A stretch of DNA of 64,000 bases. It comes from Allobosea vaviloviae (GTDB taxonomy: Bacteria > Pseudomonadota > Alphaproteobacteria > Rhizobiales > Beijerinckiaceae). Location: assembly GCF_001298265.1 (NCBI RefSeq), contig NZ_LGSZ01000045.1, positions 1-64,000 of the forward strand, written 5' to 3'. Position 1 is the stretch's first letter. Every line of letters starts with the position of its first letter. The translations under genes and the position numbers were made by a program. Shown one piece after another: positions 34,818 through 43,347 of this stretch. Below the pieces are notes generated by a model that saw only the letters and a program-made list of their open reading frames with translations, was not told where the DNA came from and did no database searches.

Positions 34818-35942
34818 TCACATCATGATGACGTGGCGGATCGTGCGGCCTTCATTCAATGCGTCGAAGCCCTCGTTGATGCCGTCGAGCCCGCTCTGGC
34901 TGGTCATCAGCTTGTCGACCGGCAGCTTGCCGCGCAGATAGAGATCGACGAAGCGGGGGATGTCGCGCATCGGGATGCAGGAGCCCACGTAAGAGCCCTT
35001 CAGCGTGCGCTCCTCGCCGACGAGGCGGACGGGCGCCAGCGAGAGCGTGTGGGCGGGGTTGGCGAGGCCCGCGGTCGTGGTCGTGCCGCCGCGCCGCGTG
35101 ATCTGGTAGGCGAGGTCGAGCGCCTTGACCGAGCCGGCCATCTCCAGCCCGTGATCGACGCCACCCTTGGTCGCGGCGCGGATCGCGTCGACCACGCCAG
35201 GGTCGCCCGCGTTGAAGGTGTCGGTCGCGCCGAGATCGCGGGCGATGGCGAGTTTCTCTTCCGACAGATCGACCGCGATGACCCGCGAGGCGCCGCAGGC
35301 CGCCGCGCCCATCAGCGCGCTCAAGCCGACGCCGCCAAGGCCGACGACGGCGACTGTCTCGCCGGCCCTGACCTTCGCCGTGTTCACCGCCGCGCCGACG
35401 CCGGTCAGCACGGCACAGCCGAACAGGGCCGCAATCTCATGGGGAATGTCGGCTTCGAGCTTCACCAGCGAATGGCGCGAAATCACCGCATATTCGGCAA
35501 AGGCGGAGACACCGACATGGTGGTGGACAGGCTGCCCACTGAGCGAGAGCCTCCGCCCGCCGGCGAGCAACTCGCCGACGCCATTGGCCGCATTTCCGGG
35601 CTCGCAGAGCGCCGGGCGGCCCTCGCTGCAGGGCGAGCAATGCCCGCAGGATGGCACGAAGACCATGATGACGCGGTCGCCGGCCTTGAGATCCTGCACG
35701 CCAGGGCCGGGTTCGACGATCTCGCCCGCCGCCTCATGGCCGAGCACCATCGGGACGGGCCGAAGCCGATTGCCGTCGATGACCGAGAGATCGGAGTGGC
35801 ACAGGCCGGCAGCCCGGACCCTGACCAGCACTTCGCCGGGCCCCGGCGGCGCCAGATCGACCTCCTCGATCGAGAGCGGCCGGCTCTTCGCATAGGGAGC
35901 GGAGACGGGGCTGGCCTTCAGCACGGCGGCGCGGATCTTCAT
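34818..35942 (-). CDS. Zn-dependent alcohol dehydrogenase (class III/MDR type)
   Basis: 374 residues from the ATG at 35942 (35951 is possible; GAGG lies just upstream of both). Catalytic zinc ligands: C in AAGLCHSDLS, H in GHEAAGE, and the later C in FGCAVLTG. The structural zinc site is present as C-x2-C-x2-C-x7-C in SCGHCSPCSEGRPALC. NAD-binding loop GLGGVGLSAL is followed by the acidic VIAVDLSEEKL, indicating NAD over NADP. Family length and motifs are like S-(hydroxymethyl)glutathione or medium-chain alcohol dehydrogenases. Substrate unknown. Confidence 0.9.
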   Translation of the reverse strand: MKIRAAVLKASPVSAPYAKSRPLSIEEVDLAPPGPGEVLVRVRAAGLCHSDLSVIDGNRLRPVPMVLGHEAAGEIVEPGPGVQDLKAGDRVIMVFVPSCGHCSPCSEGRPALCEPGNAANGVGELLAGGRRLSLSGQPVHHHVGVSAFAEYAVISRHSLVKLEADIPHEIAALFGCAVLTGVGAAVNTAKVRAGETVAVVGLGGVGLSALMGAAACGASRVIAVDLSEEKLAIARDLGATDTFNAGDPGVVDAIRAATKGGVDHGLEMAGSVKALDLAYQITRRGGTTTTAGLANPAHTLSLAPVRLVGEERTLKGSYVGSCIPMRDIPRFVDLYLRGKLPVDKLMTSQSGLDGINEGFDALNEGRTIRHVIMM

Positions 35943-36204
35943 GGCAGGCATGTCCTCGACAGGTTTCTTGGATCGAATTCCTGAGGCTATCGGGCCGCAA
36001 AAACTGCGAGCTGTCAAAGAGGGAGATCGTGATCCCTGCGATCGGCCGGGACGGGATCGCTGCGCATGGTTGCCACGACGTCAGGGCAACCAGCGTTGCT
36101 GCGAAACGTCCACAAAACGTTCTCCGGCACATGCATGACGACGTTCTGAAAGACGCCGGAATGGCCTCAGGCCAACCGTGACCGCAAGGTTCACGGGATG
36201 ATCT

Positions 36205-36219
36205 TGGTAGCGGGAGAGG
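36205..36219. other. Copy of tRNA-Met 3' end, putative attachment site
   Basis: TGGTAGCGGGAGAGG is identical to positions 56316-56330, the complement of the last 15 bases (with CCA) of the tRNA-Met gene, and is in the same orientation. There is no tRNA body here; the match ends abruptly and an IS3-family end begins 3 bases later. This is what an attL created by integration at a tRNA 3' end would look like. Confidence 0.6.
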
Positions 36220-36240
36220 AGCTGACGTTGCCCCCAGTTT

Positions 36241-37209
36241 CTATCCTGCGCTGAGTTCGTTTCCGGCGGTTACGGAGCCCGTTGGGGCTGGTGAAGCGAA
36301 GGGCTCTGGCGCTGTGCTTGTCGCATAGCGCGGCGCCAGGGCCCGTCGCGGGGTGAAGGTCGAGGCGAAGACAGACGGCGTCTGCCACCCGAGCTGGGAG
36401 TGAGGGCGTTTGGTGTTGTAGTCTGAGCGCCAGTTGGCCAAGGCGGTCCGGGCCTGTACCAGGGACGAGAACAGCGTCTCGTTCAACAGTTCGTCTCGCA
36501 GGCGGCCGTTGAACCTCTCGATGAAGCCGTTCTGCATCGGCTTGCCGGGCGCGATGTAGTGCCATTCGACGCGGGCCTGATCCGCCCATGCCAGGATCGC
36601 ATTGCTGGTGAACTCGCTGCCATTGTCGCTGACGATCATCTTGGGCCTGCCACGCTCGGCGATCACACGATCGAGTTCGCGTGCGACCCGAAGGCCAGAC
36701 AATGAGGTGTCGGCGACCAGCGCCAGGTTCTCGCGCGTGCAGTCATCCACGATGGCCAGGATCCGGAAGCGGCGGCCATCGGTGAACTGATCGGAGACAA
36801 AGTCGAGAGACCAGCGCTCGTTGGGCCTGAGCGGAACCAGCATCGGCGCTCTGGTGCCGATGGCCCTTTTACGCCCGCCACGCCGACGCACCGCCAGCTT
36901 CTCCTCGCGATAGAGCCGAAAGAGCCGCTTGTGATCCACGACATGGCCTTCGCGTTTGAGCAGGACATGCAGACGCCGCCTTACGGCAATTGAAGGCAAT
37001 TGCCTGTCGGCCAGGGGGTACCCGAAGCGTCGGCGCTCGCGGGCAATCGCGATCATCCGCTCCCGCAGAGCGCGATCGTCAGGGCGCGTGGATCGATATC
37101 GCACGGTCATGCGGCAGCAGCCGATGGCTTTACACGCCCGCCGTTCGCTCATCGCGTGATGCTCCACGAGATGCGCGACGGCTTTCCGCTCGGCAGCGGG
37201 CGTCACCAT
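36241..37209 (-). CDS. IS3-family transposase OrfB (DDE catalytic subunit) with 13-residue insertion
   Basis: 322 residues from the ATG at 37209, which overlaps the orfA stop. The DDE triad is in [18 protein letters not shown] and NGFIERFNG, so the rve/integrase core is complete. Near residue 60 the family string [14 protein letters not shown] is interrupted: FGY, then 13 extra residues ([13 protein letters not shown]), then RRLHVLL. The 39 extra bases (36979-37017) contain GGCAATTGCC and a second CAATTGCC, so they look like a small palindromic insertion. Activity is uncertain. Confidence 0.87.
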   Translation of the reverse strand: MVTPAAERKAVAHLVEHHAMSERRACKAIGCCRMTVRYRSTRPDDRALRERMIAIARERRRFGYPLADRQLPSIAVRRRLHVLLKREGHVVDHKRLFRLYREEKLAVRRRGGRKRAIGTRAPMLVPLRPNERWSLDFVSDQFTDGRRFRILAIVDDCTRENLALVADTSLSGLRVARELDRVIAERGRPKMIVSDNGSEFTSNAILAWADQARVEWHYIAPGKPMQNGFIERFNGRLRDELLNETLFSSLVQARTALANWRSDYNTKRPHSQLGWQTPSVFASTFTPRRALAPRYATSTAPEPFASPAPTGSVTAGNELSAG

Positions 37210-37469
37210 TTCTTTCCCAGCAGATCCTTCAGCGCGACATCGTCGAGCATCGCATCGGCCAGCATCCGCTTCAGCTTCGCGTTTTCGTCTTCCAGCGTTC
37301 GAAGGCGCCTGGCCTCCGACACGTCCATCCCGCCGAACTTCGCCTTCCATTTGTAGATGCTGGCGTCGCTCACACCGTGCTTGCGGCAGAGATCGGCGAC
37401 CGAGACACCCGATTCCTGTTCCTTCAGGATCGCGATGATCTGCTCTTCCGAGAAGCGGCTGCGCTTCAT
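37203..37469 (-). CDS. IS3-family transposase OrfA
   Basis: 88 residues. Helix-turn-helix ([16 protein letters not shown], then [21 protein letters not shown]) followed by a leucine-zipper-like helix ([20 protein letters not shown]) used for multimerisation. It binds the IS ends and is made alone or fused to OrfB by frameshifting near the A-rich GGGAAAGAAATGG at its end. Length and sequence are standard for the IS407 group. Confidence 0.9.
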   Translation of the reverse strand: MKRSRFSEEQIIAILKEQESGVSVADLCRKHGVSDASIYKWKAKFGGMDVSEARRLRTLEDENAKLKRMLADAMLDDVALKDLLGKKW

Positions 37470-37694
37470 GTTCTGGTCCTCTCATTGGGCCAGAACGAAC
37501 TTCAAACCGGATCAAGCCCAAGGGGCAACGTCAATGTCCCAGTGGTGGGGTAAGAGCGACGGCTAGGGAGGATCGCGCAAAGGTGCAGACAGCCCTTCAG
37601 CAACCACAGCATGGCTGCGGCACCGGCCATGCCCGACCCTGTGACGACGCCCGCAGAACGTCGTCCTGTATGTCCTGTGGATACATCGCGCCGT

Positions 37695-38837
37695 TCATCG
37701 CTCCGCCAGCACGCGCGCATTGGCGCGCACCGAGCGTTCGCTGACGCGGATGCCGAGGCCGGGTCCGTCCGGCACGACGACATGGCCGTCGCGATTGGCG
37801 ACGCGCTCTTCGAGCACGTCCTCGGTCAGGACATGGTGTGGCATGTAGAACTCGCAGCCAAGCGAGATGCCCGGCGTCGCGGCAATGAACTGCGTGCCGG
37901 CGGCGAGCCCGATGCCGCCCTCCCAGAGCGTGCCGCCATAGCCCGGCAGCCCGGCGGTGTCGGCGATCGCCATGATGCCTTGCGCCTTGAGCAGGCCGCC
38001 CGCCTTCATCAGCTTGACCGAGATCGCGTCCGCCGCCTTGAGCCTGACGATCTCCATCAGGTCGCGCGCGTCGAAGCAGCTCTCATCGGCCAGGATCGGC
38101 GTGTCGAGCGCCGCGACGAAGGACGCCATCGCATCGAGATGGTTGCGCGGCACGGGCTGCTCGATGAAGGTCGGCTTGAACTGGTCGACATCGCGCAGGA
38201 TCTTGATCGCCCCGAAGGGCTGCAGTGCCTGATTATAGTCGAGCCGCAGGTCGATCGCGTCGCCGAACTCGGAGCGCATCGCCTCGAGATGGGCGAGGTC
38301 TTCCGCGTGCGGCTTCACGCCGGTCTTGGCCTTGTAGATGACGTTGCCGGCCGGAACCATGACCCGCATCCGCTCCAGATCGGCAGCGAAATCCGGGTCG
38401 GCGATCGAAAAGGAGAGCGGGATCGTATCGCGCACCCGCCCACCCAGGAGATCGGCCACCGACAGGCCAGACTGTTTGCCAACGATGTCGAACAGCGCCA
38501 TCTCGATGGCGACCTTGGCCTCGGCATGCCCGATCAGGGCCCGGTCGAGCAGCGCCATCGTCTCGCGGATGCGTCGCACCGGCCGGCCCATCAGGACAGG
38601 CCGGAGATAGACGTCGATGGCGGCAAGCGCCGCCTCCGCCGTGCCGGTGAAGACCTCCCAGGGCGCAGCCTCGCCCCAGCCGACGACGCCGTCACTCGCG
38701 GTCAGTTCGACCAGCACGCGCTTGACCGTGCCCTTGACGTTGCCGACCCCCTGGAGCCGCGCCATCTTGATCGGGCTCTCGATGAAGAACAGCCGGATGC
38801 GCTCGACGGTGGCCGTGGTCATGATCTGCAGGCTCAT
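37695..38837 (-). CDS. Enolase-superfamily enzyme (mandelate racemase/muconate lactonizing type)
   Basis: 380 residues. Complete MLE-subgroup active site: K169 and K171 (YKAKTG), metal ligands D200 (RLDYNQ), E226 (FIEQPV) and D251 (ADESCF), and the opposite-face K275 (ISVKLMKAGG). Such enzymes abstract the proton alpha to a carboxylate: cycloisomerases, N-acyl amino acid racemases, dipeptide epimerases, hydroxyproline-type dehydratases. Its ATG overlaps the SDR stop, and an amino-acid ABC importer precedes it, so an amino-acid-like substrate (racemisation or dehydration) is the best inference. Last gene of the minus-strand operon. Confidence 0.87.
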   Translation of the reverse strand: MSLQIMTTATVERIRLFFIESPIKMARLQGVGNVKGTVKRVLVELTASDGVVGWGEAAPWEVFTGTAEAALAAIDVYLRPVLMGRPVRRIRETMALLDRALIGHAEAKVAIEMALFDIVGKQSGLSVADLLGGRVRDTIPLSFSIADPDFAADLERMRVMVPAGNVIYKAKTGVKPHAEDLAHLEAMRSEFGDAIDLRLDYNQALQPFGAIKILRDVDQFKPTFIEQPVPRNHLDAMASFVAALDTPILADESCFDARDLMEIVRLKAADAISVKLMKAGGLLKAQGIMAIADTAGLPGYGGTLWEGGIGLAAGTQFIAATPGISLGCEFYMPHHVLTEDVLEERVANRDGHVVVPDGPGLGIRVSERSVRANARVLAER

Positions 38838-39589
38838 ACGAGCCCCCCGTTGACGTGGATCGTCTGGCCTGTGACGTAGGACGCCGCCGGCGAGGCGAGG
38901 AAGCCGATCACGGCGGCGACCTCCTCGGGCAACCCGCGGCGGCCCAGTGGAATGATCGCCTCCATCCGCGCGATGGCCTCGGGCGAAAGCTTGCTGCCCT
39001 TGCTGTCGTCCTTGCGGATGAGACCAGGGGCGACGGCGTTCACGGTGATCGCGTCGATCGCCAGTTCATGCGCCATCAGGCGGACCGTCGTCTCCAGCGC
39101 CGAGCGGCTTGCCGCCGTGGCCGCGAAGGGCTGCATGTCGGTGCGCAGCGCATGCGCGACGAAGGACGAGGTCGCGACGATGCGGCCGCTGCCGCCCGTC
39201 TTCAGGAGCGGCCGTGCCAGCCGCGCCATGTGCAACAGTGCGACCGCCGATTCCTCGAAGGCCTGGTGGAGTTCGGCCTCCGGAAGGTCCATGATGCCAC
39301 CCTTGCGGGCATGGCCGGCGACAGCGATCACCCCATCGAGACGGCCGAACCGCTCGCCGGCGAGAGCCACGGCGCGTTGGGCGGTTTCCTTCGCGGTGAC
39401 ATCGCCGAGGACGGTCGCGACGGTGGCTCCCGCTGACCGGGCACGCTCGGCGACGGCCTCGAGGCCGGCCTGATTGGAACCGGTGTGCAAGACGAGGCCA
39501 ATGCCCGGGCCCGCAAGCACGAGCGCCGTCGCCCGCCCGATGCCACTCGCCGCCCCAGTGACGAGATGGACGCGCTGAGGCGCGGCCAT
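38834..39589 (-). CDS. SDR family protein lacking the YxxxK catalytic pair
   Basis: 251 residues with a classical SDR fold. The NAD(P) loop is TGAASGIG (11-18), the usual NAG-type motif is altered to AVAGHA, and VNAVAPGLIRKD and the C-terminal SYVTGQTIHVNGG are standard. In the catalytic helix, where YxxxK is expected, the sequence is T158-AAS-R162; alignment is fixed by the conserved MAHEL 11-15 residues later. The serine (ATSS) remains. It may be non-catalytic, use another base, or have a modified reaction. Overlaps the ATPase gene by ATGA, so it is firmly part of the operon. Confidence 0.85.
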   Translation of the reverse strand: MAAPQRVHLVTGAASGIGRATALVLAGPGIGLVLHTGSNQAGLEAVAERARSAGATVATVLGDVTAKETAQRAVALAGERFGRLDGVIAVAGHARKGGIMDLPEAELHQAFEESAVALLHMARLARPLLKTGGSGRIVATSSFVAHALRTDMQPFAATAASRSALETTVRLMAHELAIDAITVNAVAPGLIRKDDSKGSKLSPEAIARMEAIIPLGRRGLPEEVAAVIGFLASPAASYVTGQTIHVNGGLV

Positions 39590-40392
39590 CAGGATACAGC
39601 TCCGGCGACGGGCTGGGCTGCCCCGCCGCGGTGGAAATGGCCGAGGAAGGCCTGCGTCGCCGCCTCGCGCGGCGCGTCGATGACCTGCCGGGCCGGCCCC
39701 TCCTCGACGACGACACCGTCGCGCATGAAGATCACCCTGTCGGCGACCTCGCGGGCGAAAGCGATCTCATGGGTGACGATGACCATGGTCATGCCCTCGG
39801 ATGCCAGCTTCTGCATCACGGCCAGAACCTCGCCGACGAGTTCGGGGTCGAGCGCCGAGGTCGCCTCGTCGAACAGCATCACGTCGGGCTCCATGGCGAG
39901 CGCGCGCGCGATCGCGACGCGCTGCTTCTGTCCGCCCGAAAGGCGGCTGGGATATTCGTCTGCCTTGTCGGTCAGGCCGACCTTGGCCAGCAGGGCCATC
40001 GCCTTCTCGCGCGCCTGGGCCTTCGGCGTGCCCCGCACGGTGACGGGCGCCTCCATGACGTTGCCGAGCGCCGTCATGTGCGGGAACAGGTTGAAATGCT
40101 GGAAGACCATGCCCGTTCCGGCGCGAAAGCGGGCGAGTTCGCGCGTGCCCGGCAGCTTCGTGCCCGACCCGAAGGCGAAGCTGTCGGCGCCGACGCGTAC
40201 CTGCCCGCCATTGGGCGTCACCAGCAGGTTGATGCAGCGCAGGAGGGTCGATTTGCCCGATCCCGACGGGCCGATCAGCGCGACGACCTGGCCCTGATCG
40301 ACGCTGAGGTTGATGTCCTTGAGGACGACGAGATCCCCGAACTGCTTGCGCAAGCCAACGATCTCGATCTTCGATTGCGTGTCCATCGCCAA
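39589..40392 (-). CDS. Polar amino acid ABC transporter ATP-binding protein (GlnQ/HisP-like)
   Basis: 267 residues. Walker [10 protein letters not shown]-loop [11 protein letters not shown], signature LSGGQKQR, Walker [13 protein letters not shown] and H-loop [15 protein letters not shown] are intact. FQHFNLFPH is specific to the polar amino acid subfamily. It energises the permease encoded 4 bases upstream; both genes share an operon with the solute-binding protein. Confidence 0.93.
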   Translation of the reverse strand: MAMDTQSKIEIVGLRKQFGDLVVLKDINLSVDQGQVVALIGPSGSGKSTLLRCINLLVTPNGGQVRVGADSFAFGSGTKLPGTRELARFRAGTGMVFQHFNLFPHMTALGNVMEAPVTVRGTPKAQAREKAMALLAKVGLTDKADEYPSRLSGGQKQRVAIARALAMEPDVMLFDEATSALDPELVGEVLAVMQKLASEGMTMVIVTHEIAFAREVADRVIFMRDGVVVEEGPARQVIDAPREAATQAFLGHFHRGGAAQPVAGAVS

Positions 40393-40396
40393 AGCC

Positions 40397-41059
40397 TCAA
40401 TCGCTCGTGGACAGCTTCTTCTCGCCCTGCCGTACGATGATCGTCAGCGGGTAGAGAAGCAGGAAATAGGCGACCGCGACGGCGCTGTAGACCTCCAGCG
40501 GCCGATAGCTGTCATGGGCCGCGATCTGGCCCTGATAGAGCAGGTCCGGCACCGCCAGCACCGACACCAGCGAAGTGTTCTTGAACTGGATGATCGACTG
40601 GTTCATCAGCGGCGGCACCATGCGCTTGAGCGCCTGCGGCAGGATGATCCGCCGCATCGCCTGGAAGGGCGTCATCCCGAGCGCAGCCGCAGCCTCCGGC
40701 TGGCCGGGATCGATCGAGACGATGCCGCCCCGGATGATCTCGGCATAGAACGACCCGCCATAGAGCGAGAGCGCCAGGATCGAGGCGGTGACGGCGGATA
40801 TCTCGATGCCGCTCAGGATCGGCAGCGCGTAGTAGAACCAGACCAGCTGCACCAGAACCGGCGTGCAGCGGAAGACCTCGATATAGGCGTGCGCCAACCA
40901 GCGCAACGGGGCGAAGGCCGAGAGCTTCGCCAGAGCCGCCGCGAGCCCGACGACCAGCCCTAGCACGACGATCGCGATGGTGAAGCCGACCGTGATGCCG
41001 AGCCCGTTCAGGAACAGCCAGCGATAGCTCCAGAGGAAGTTGAAATCCCATTGGTACAT
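40397..41059 (-). CDS. Polar amino acid ABC transporter permease (HisM/GlnP-like)
   Basis: 220 residues with about five TM helices. N-terminal [20 protein letters not shown] (the 3TM His/Glu/Gln motif), [14 protein letters not shown] and the coupling loop [22 protein letters not shown] are classical. Only one permease gene is present, so the channel is likely a homodimer. A palindromic repeat separates it from the solute-binding gene. Confidence 0.93.
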   Translation of the reverse strand: MYQWDFNFLWSYRWLFLNGLGITVGFTIAIVVLGLVVGLAAALAKLSAFAPLRWLAHAYIEVFRCTPVLVQLVWFYYALPILSGIEISAVTASILALSLYGGSFYAEIIRGGIVSIDPGQPEAAAALGMTPFQAMRRIILPQALKRMVPPLMNQSIIQFKNTSLVSVLAVPDLLYQGQIAAHDSYRPLEVYSAVAVAYFLLLYPLTIIVRQGEKKLSTSD

Positions 41060-41125
41060 GAGGCGGGGTCCGGTCGAGGGATGACATGCCGTGACAAGAG
41101 CGTCGGGCTATCCGGAAAAACCGCG

Positions 41126-41233
41126 CCGTCGTTCCGGGCGACTGCAAGTCGGCCCGGAATCCATTCAGAACCTCTGTCAGAAGGGCTCCGGAATGGATCC
41201 CGGGTCTTCGCTTCGCTACGCCCGGGATGACGG
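41126..41233. repeat. Palindromic intergenic repeat, family D
   Basis: Starts CCGTCGTTCCGGGCG and ends CGCCCGGGATGACGG, with inner arms GGAATCCATTC and GAATGGATCC. It is related in style to family A but has different inner arms. Lies between the solute-binding gene and the permease gene, the same relative position as the family A copy in the Dpp-type operon. Confidence 0.8.
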
Positions 41234-41259
41234 CCCGGTTCGGACTGAAGCCAGAGCGA

Positions 41260-42117
41260 TCAGAGCGTGACGCCGGCCGGCATGTCGGCCTCGGTGATGC
41301 CGACGGCCTCCATGTTCTTGATGATGACGCTGCGGATCAGGCCGAGCCCGCGATTGAACTCGAGCCAGGTGTTGACGTAGTCGCGCCAGGTCTTGTCGGC
41401 CTCGCGGCGGAAGCCGGCATTCGAGGTCGTCGCGAAGACCGGGGTCGGCACGACGAGTTCACCGAGCTGCGGGTTCTTCTTGAGCATGGTCAGCGAGAGC
41501 ATCATCACGATGCACTGTGCGTCGGCGCGGCCGGTCATCACGGCGGTGGCGGCTTCATCCACGGCCTTGAAGCGCGAAATCTGCGCCTTCGGGCAGAGCC
41601 GCGTCGCGACCTGGTCCTGCGAGGAACCGGCATCGACGGTGATCTTGACGGCGGGGTTGTTGAACTCGTCCCAGGTCTTCTTGCCCAGCCCCTTCTTGGC
41701 GATCATCGTGAAGGCGTTGTTGAACACCGGCACCGAGAAATCGATCACCAGCGCACGCTTGGGCGTCGGGTTGAGGCCGAAGAAGATGTCGGTCTTGTTG
41801 GCCTGCAGGTCGAGCACCGAATTGCCCCAGGTCGTCTCGATGATCTCGAGCTCGACCTCGAGCTCCTCGGCCAGCGCCTTGGAGAGGTCGATGTAGAAGC
41901 CGCCCCACTGACCCGTGGCGATGTCCTTGTTGTAATAGGGCGCGGCGCCGGCAACCGCGCCGATGCGGAGCTTCTTGGTGCGGCGGATGCGGTCGAAGGT
42001 CGTCTCCGCGGCCGGAGTCTGGGCCTGGGCCGACGAAACGAGACCGGCGGCGGCGAGGCCGGCAGCCGTGGCGCCGATGGCGGTAGCGATGTTCCTGCGC
42101 GAAATCATGGTGATCAT
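41260..42117 (-). CDS. Amino acid ABC transporter substrate-binding protein
   Basis: 285 residues, family 3 solute-binding fold. Tat/Sec-type signal ISRRNIATAIGATAAG ending SSAQAQ. Mature TTFDRIRRTKKLRIGAVAGAAPYYN, then GFYIDLSKALAEEL is the family signature. KRALVIDFSVPVFNNAF is the second conserved part. Probably binds a polar amino acid or derivative. Expression above the permease is expected from the intervening hairpin. Confidence 0.92.
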   Translation of the reverse strand: MITMISRRNIATAIGATAAGLAAAGLVSSAQAQTPAAETTFDRIRRTKKLRIGAVAGAAPYYNKDIATGQWGGFYIDLSKALAEELEVELEIIETTWGNSVLDLQANKTDIFFGLNPTPKRALVIDFSVPVFNNAFTMIAKKGLGKKTWDEFNNPAVKITVDAGSSQDQVATRLCPKAQISRFKAVDEAATAVMTGRADAQCIVMMLSLTMLKKNPQLGELVVPTPVFATTSNAGFRREADKTWRDYVNTWLEFNRGLGLIRSVIIKNMEAVGITEADMPAGVTL

Positions 42118-42196
42118 CCCCTTTTTATCGGTGCTTCGGTCGTCTACGGCGTGCCTGCGGCCTCGCCTGCCTTACTCGATTGGAAGCCCTTGGCAA

Positions 42197-43327
42197 TCAA
42201 GCGGCATTTCGGGTGTCCTGATATGCGCTCCGGGCGGCGTCAGCGCCACGGGATTCGCTCGTGAGCCGCGAACCGGCACGGGTGGCGAGAAAATCGGTGA
42301 GCGAAGCGTCTTCCTGGCGCACGAAACCCTGCTGCGGGAGCTTCCCGCCAAGGAACAGCTCGACCATGGCGACGCAGCCGGCAGCGGTGGTGAGCTGGAT
42401 CGCGCTCATCGTCGGCGTGCCGTCATAGCGCAGCACCATGCTGTCCTCCTCCAGGCGCCCGGCCTTCTCGCCGATGCCGGTGACGAAGACGACGACCACG
42501 TCCTTGCGGGTGAAGGGCGCCGCGTGGCTCAAGATGCGCCGCATCGTCTCCTTGTCGTCGGCGAGCTCGAGGCCGCGCAGCAGCAGCTTCATGATCTCGG
42601 CGTGGCCGGGATAGCGCAGCGTCTTGTAGCTCATGTCGCGGACCTTGCCGGCCAGCGTCTCGGTCAGCGTTCCCAGCCCGCCCGAGGTGTTGAAGGCCTC
42701 ATAGGCGACGCCGTCGATCATCACGCTCTCTAGCCCTTCGAGCGCCGGCACCAGGATCGGCTTGCCGTCGAAGACGATCTCGCAAGGGTTGCAGTACTCG
42801 TTGATCAACCCGTCGACTGACCAGGTGACGTTGTAGCGCAGGGCGTTGGTCGGGTAGAGCGGCAGCGCGCCGACCCGCATCTTGATCGTCTTCACGCTGT
42901 CGAAGCGCGCGGCCATGTCGGCGCCGAGGATGCAGATGAAGCCCGGCGCCAGGCCGCATTGCGGCACCAGCGCCACATCGGTTCCGGCGCCGATCTGCTT
43001 GATGTAGGCGGTCGTCTCGACATCCTCGGTCAGATCGAAATAATGCGTGCCGGTTTCGACCGCGATGCGCGCAATGCCCTTGTTGAGAAAATAGGGGCAG
43101 GCGCTGACGACGATGTCCCGCGCGGTCAGGAACACACGCAGCCGCTCCAGATCCGCGGCATCGACGACATCGGTCGCAAAGCGCCCGTCGGCGGCCTGGG
43201 CGAGCTGCGCCGGCGATGCATCGGCCAGCGTGACATGGTGACCCTGCTGCGCCAGCATCCCGGCGATGATCGCGCCAATCTGCCCGGCGCCCAGCACTGC
43301 GATCCGCTTGCGTTCGATCGTCATCAT
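42197..43327 (-). CDS. Saccharopine dehydrogenase family protein
   Basis: 376 residues. N-terminal Rossmann loop VLGAGQIGAIIAGML and the family middle block VPQCGLAPGFICILGADMA, then the C-terminal substrate domain (YNVTWSVDGLINEYCNPCEI). These match bacterial saccharopine/L-lysine dehydrogenase-like proteins, which oxidise or form secondary amines of amino acids with NAD(P). Next to a TPP enzyme and an amino acid importer, it may oxidise the imported amino compound. No lysine-biosynthetic partner is near. Confidence 0.87.
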   Translation of the reverse strand: MMTIERKRIAVLGAGQIGAIIAGMLAQQGHHVTLADASPAQLAQAADGRFATDVVDAADLERLRVFLTARDIVVSACPYFLNKGIARIAVETGTHYFDLTEDVETTAYIKQIGAGTDVALVPQCGLAPGFICILGADMAARFDSVKTIKMRVGALPLYPTNALRYNVTWSVDGLINEYCNPCEIVFDGKPILVPALEGLESVMIDGVAYEAFNTSGGLGTLTETLAGKVRDMSYKTLRYPGHAEIMKLLLRGLELADDKETMRRILSHAAPFTRKDVVVVFVTGIGEKAGRLEEDSMVLRYDGTPTMSAIQLTTAAGCVAMVELFLGGKLPQQGFVRQEDASLTDFLATRAGSRLTSESRGADAARSAYQDTRNAA

Positions 43328-43347
43328 GACTCTCCTGTCACGTCTGT

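Larger units (their letters stand above)
36223..37533 (-). mobile_element. IS3-family insertion sequence (IS407-like)
   Basis: 1311 bases bounded by TGACGTTGCCCC and its exact complement GGGGCAACGTCA. Contains orfA and orfB overlapping in different frames, as in IS3 elements producing OrfAB by -1 frameshifting. IS407-group elements normally make 4-base target duplications, but GAGC on the left and ATGT on the right do not match. So an end has been rearranged after insertion or the boundaries are slightly off. Confidence 0.88.

Noticed and set aside
36205..36235. A second tRNA gene at the 15-bp match
   Set aside because: Only the terminal 15 bases match. No anticodon arm, D-arm or acceptor partner is present next to it.
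37522..37540. A 4-bp target duplication of the IS element
   Set aside because: GAGC on the left and ATGT on the right differ, and shifting the boundaries by a few bases did not reveal a match.
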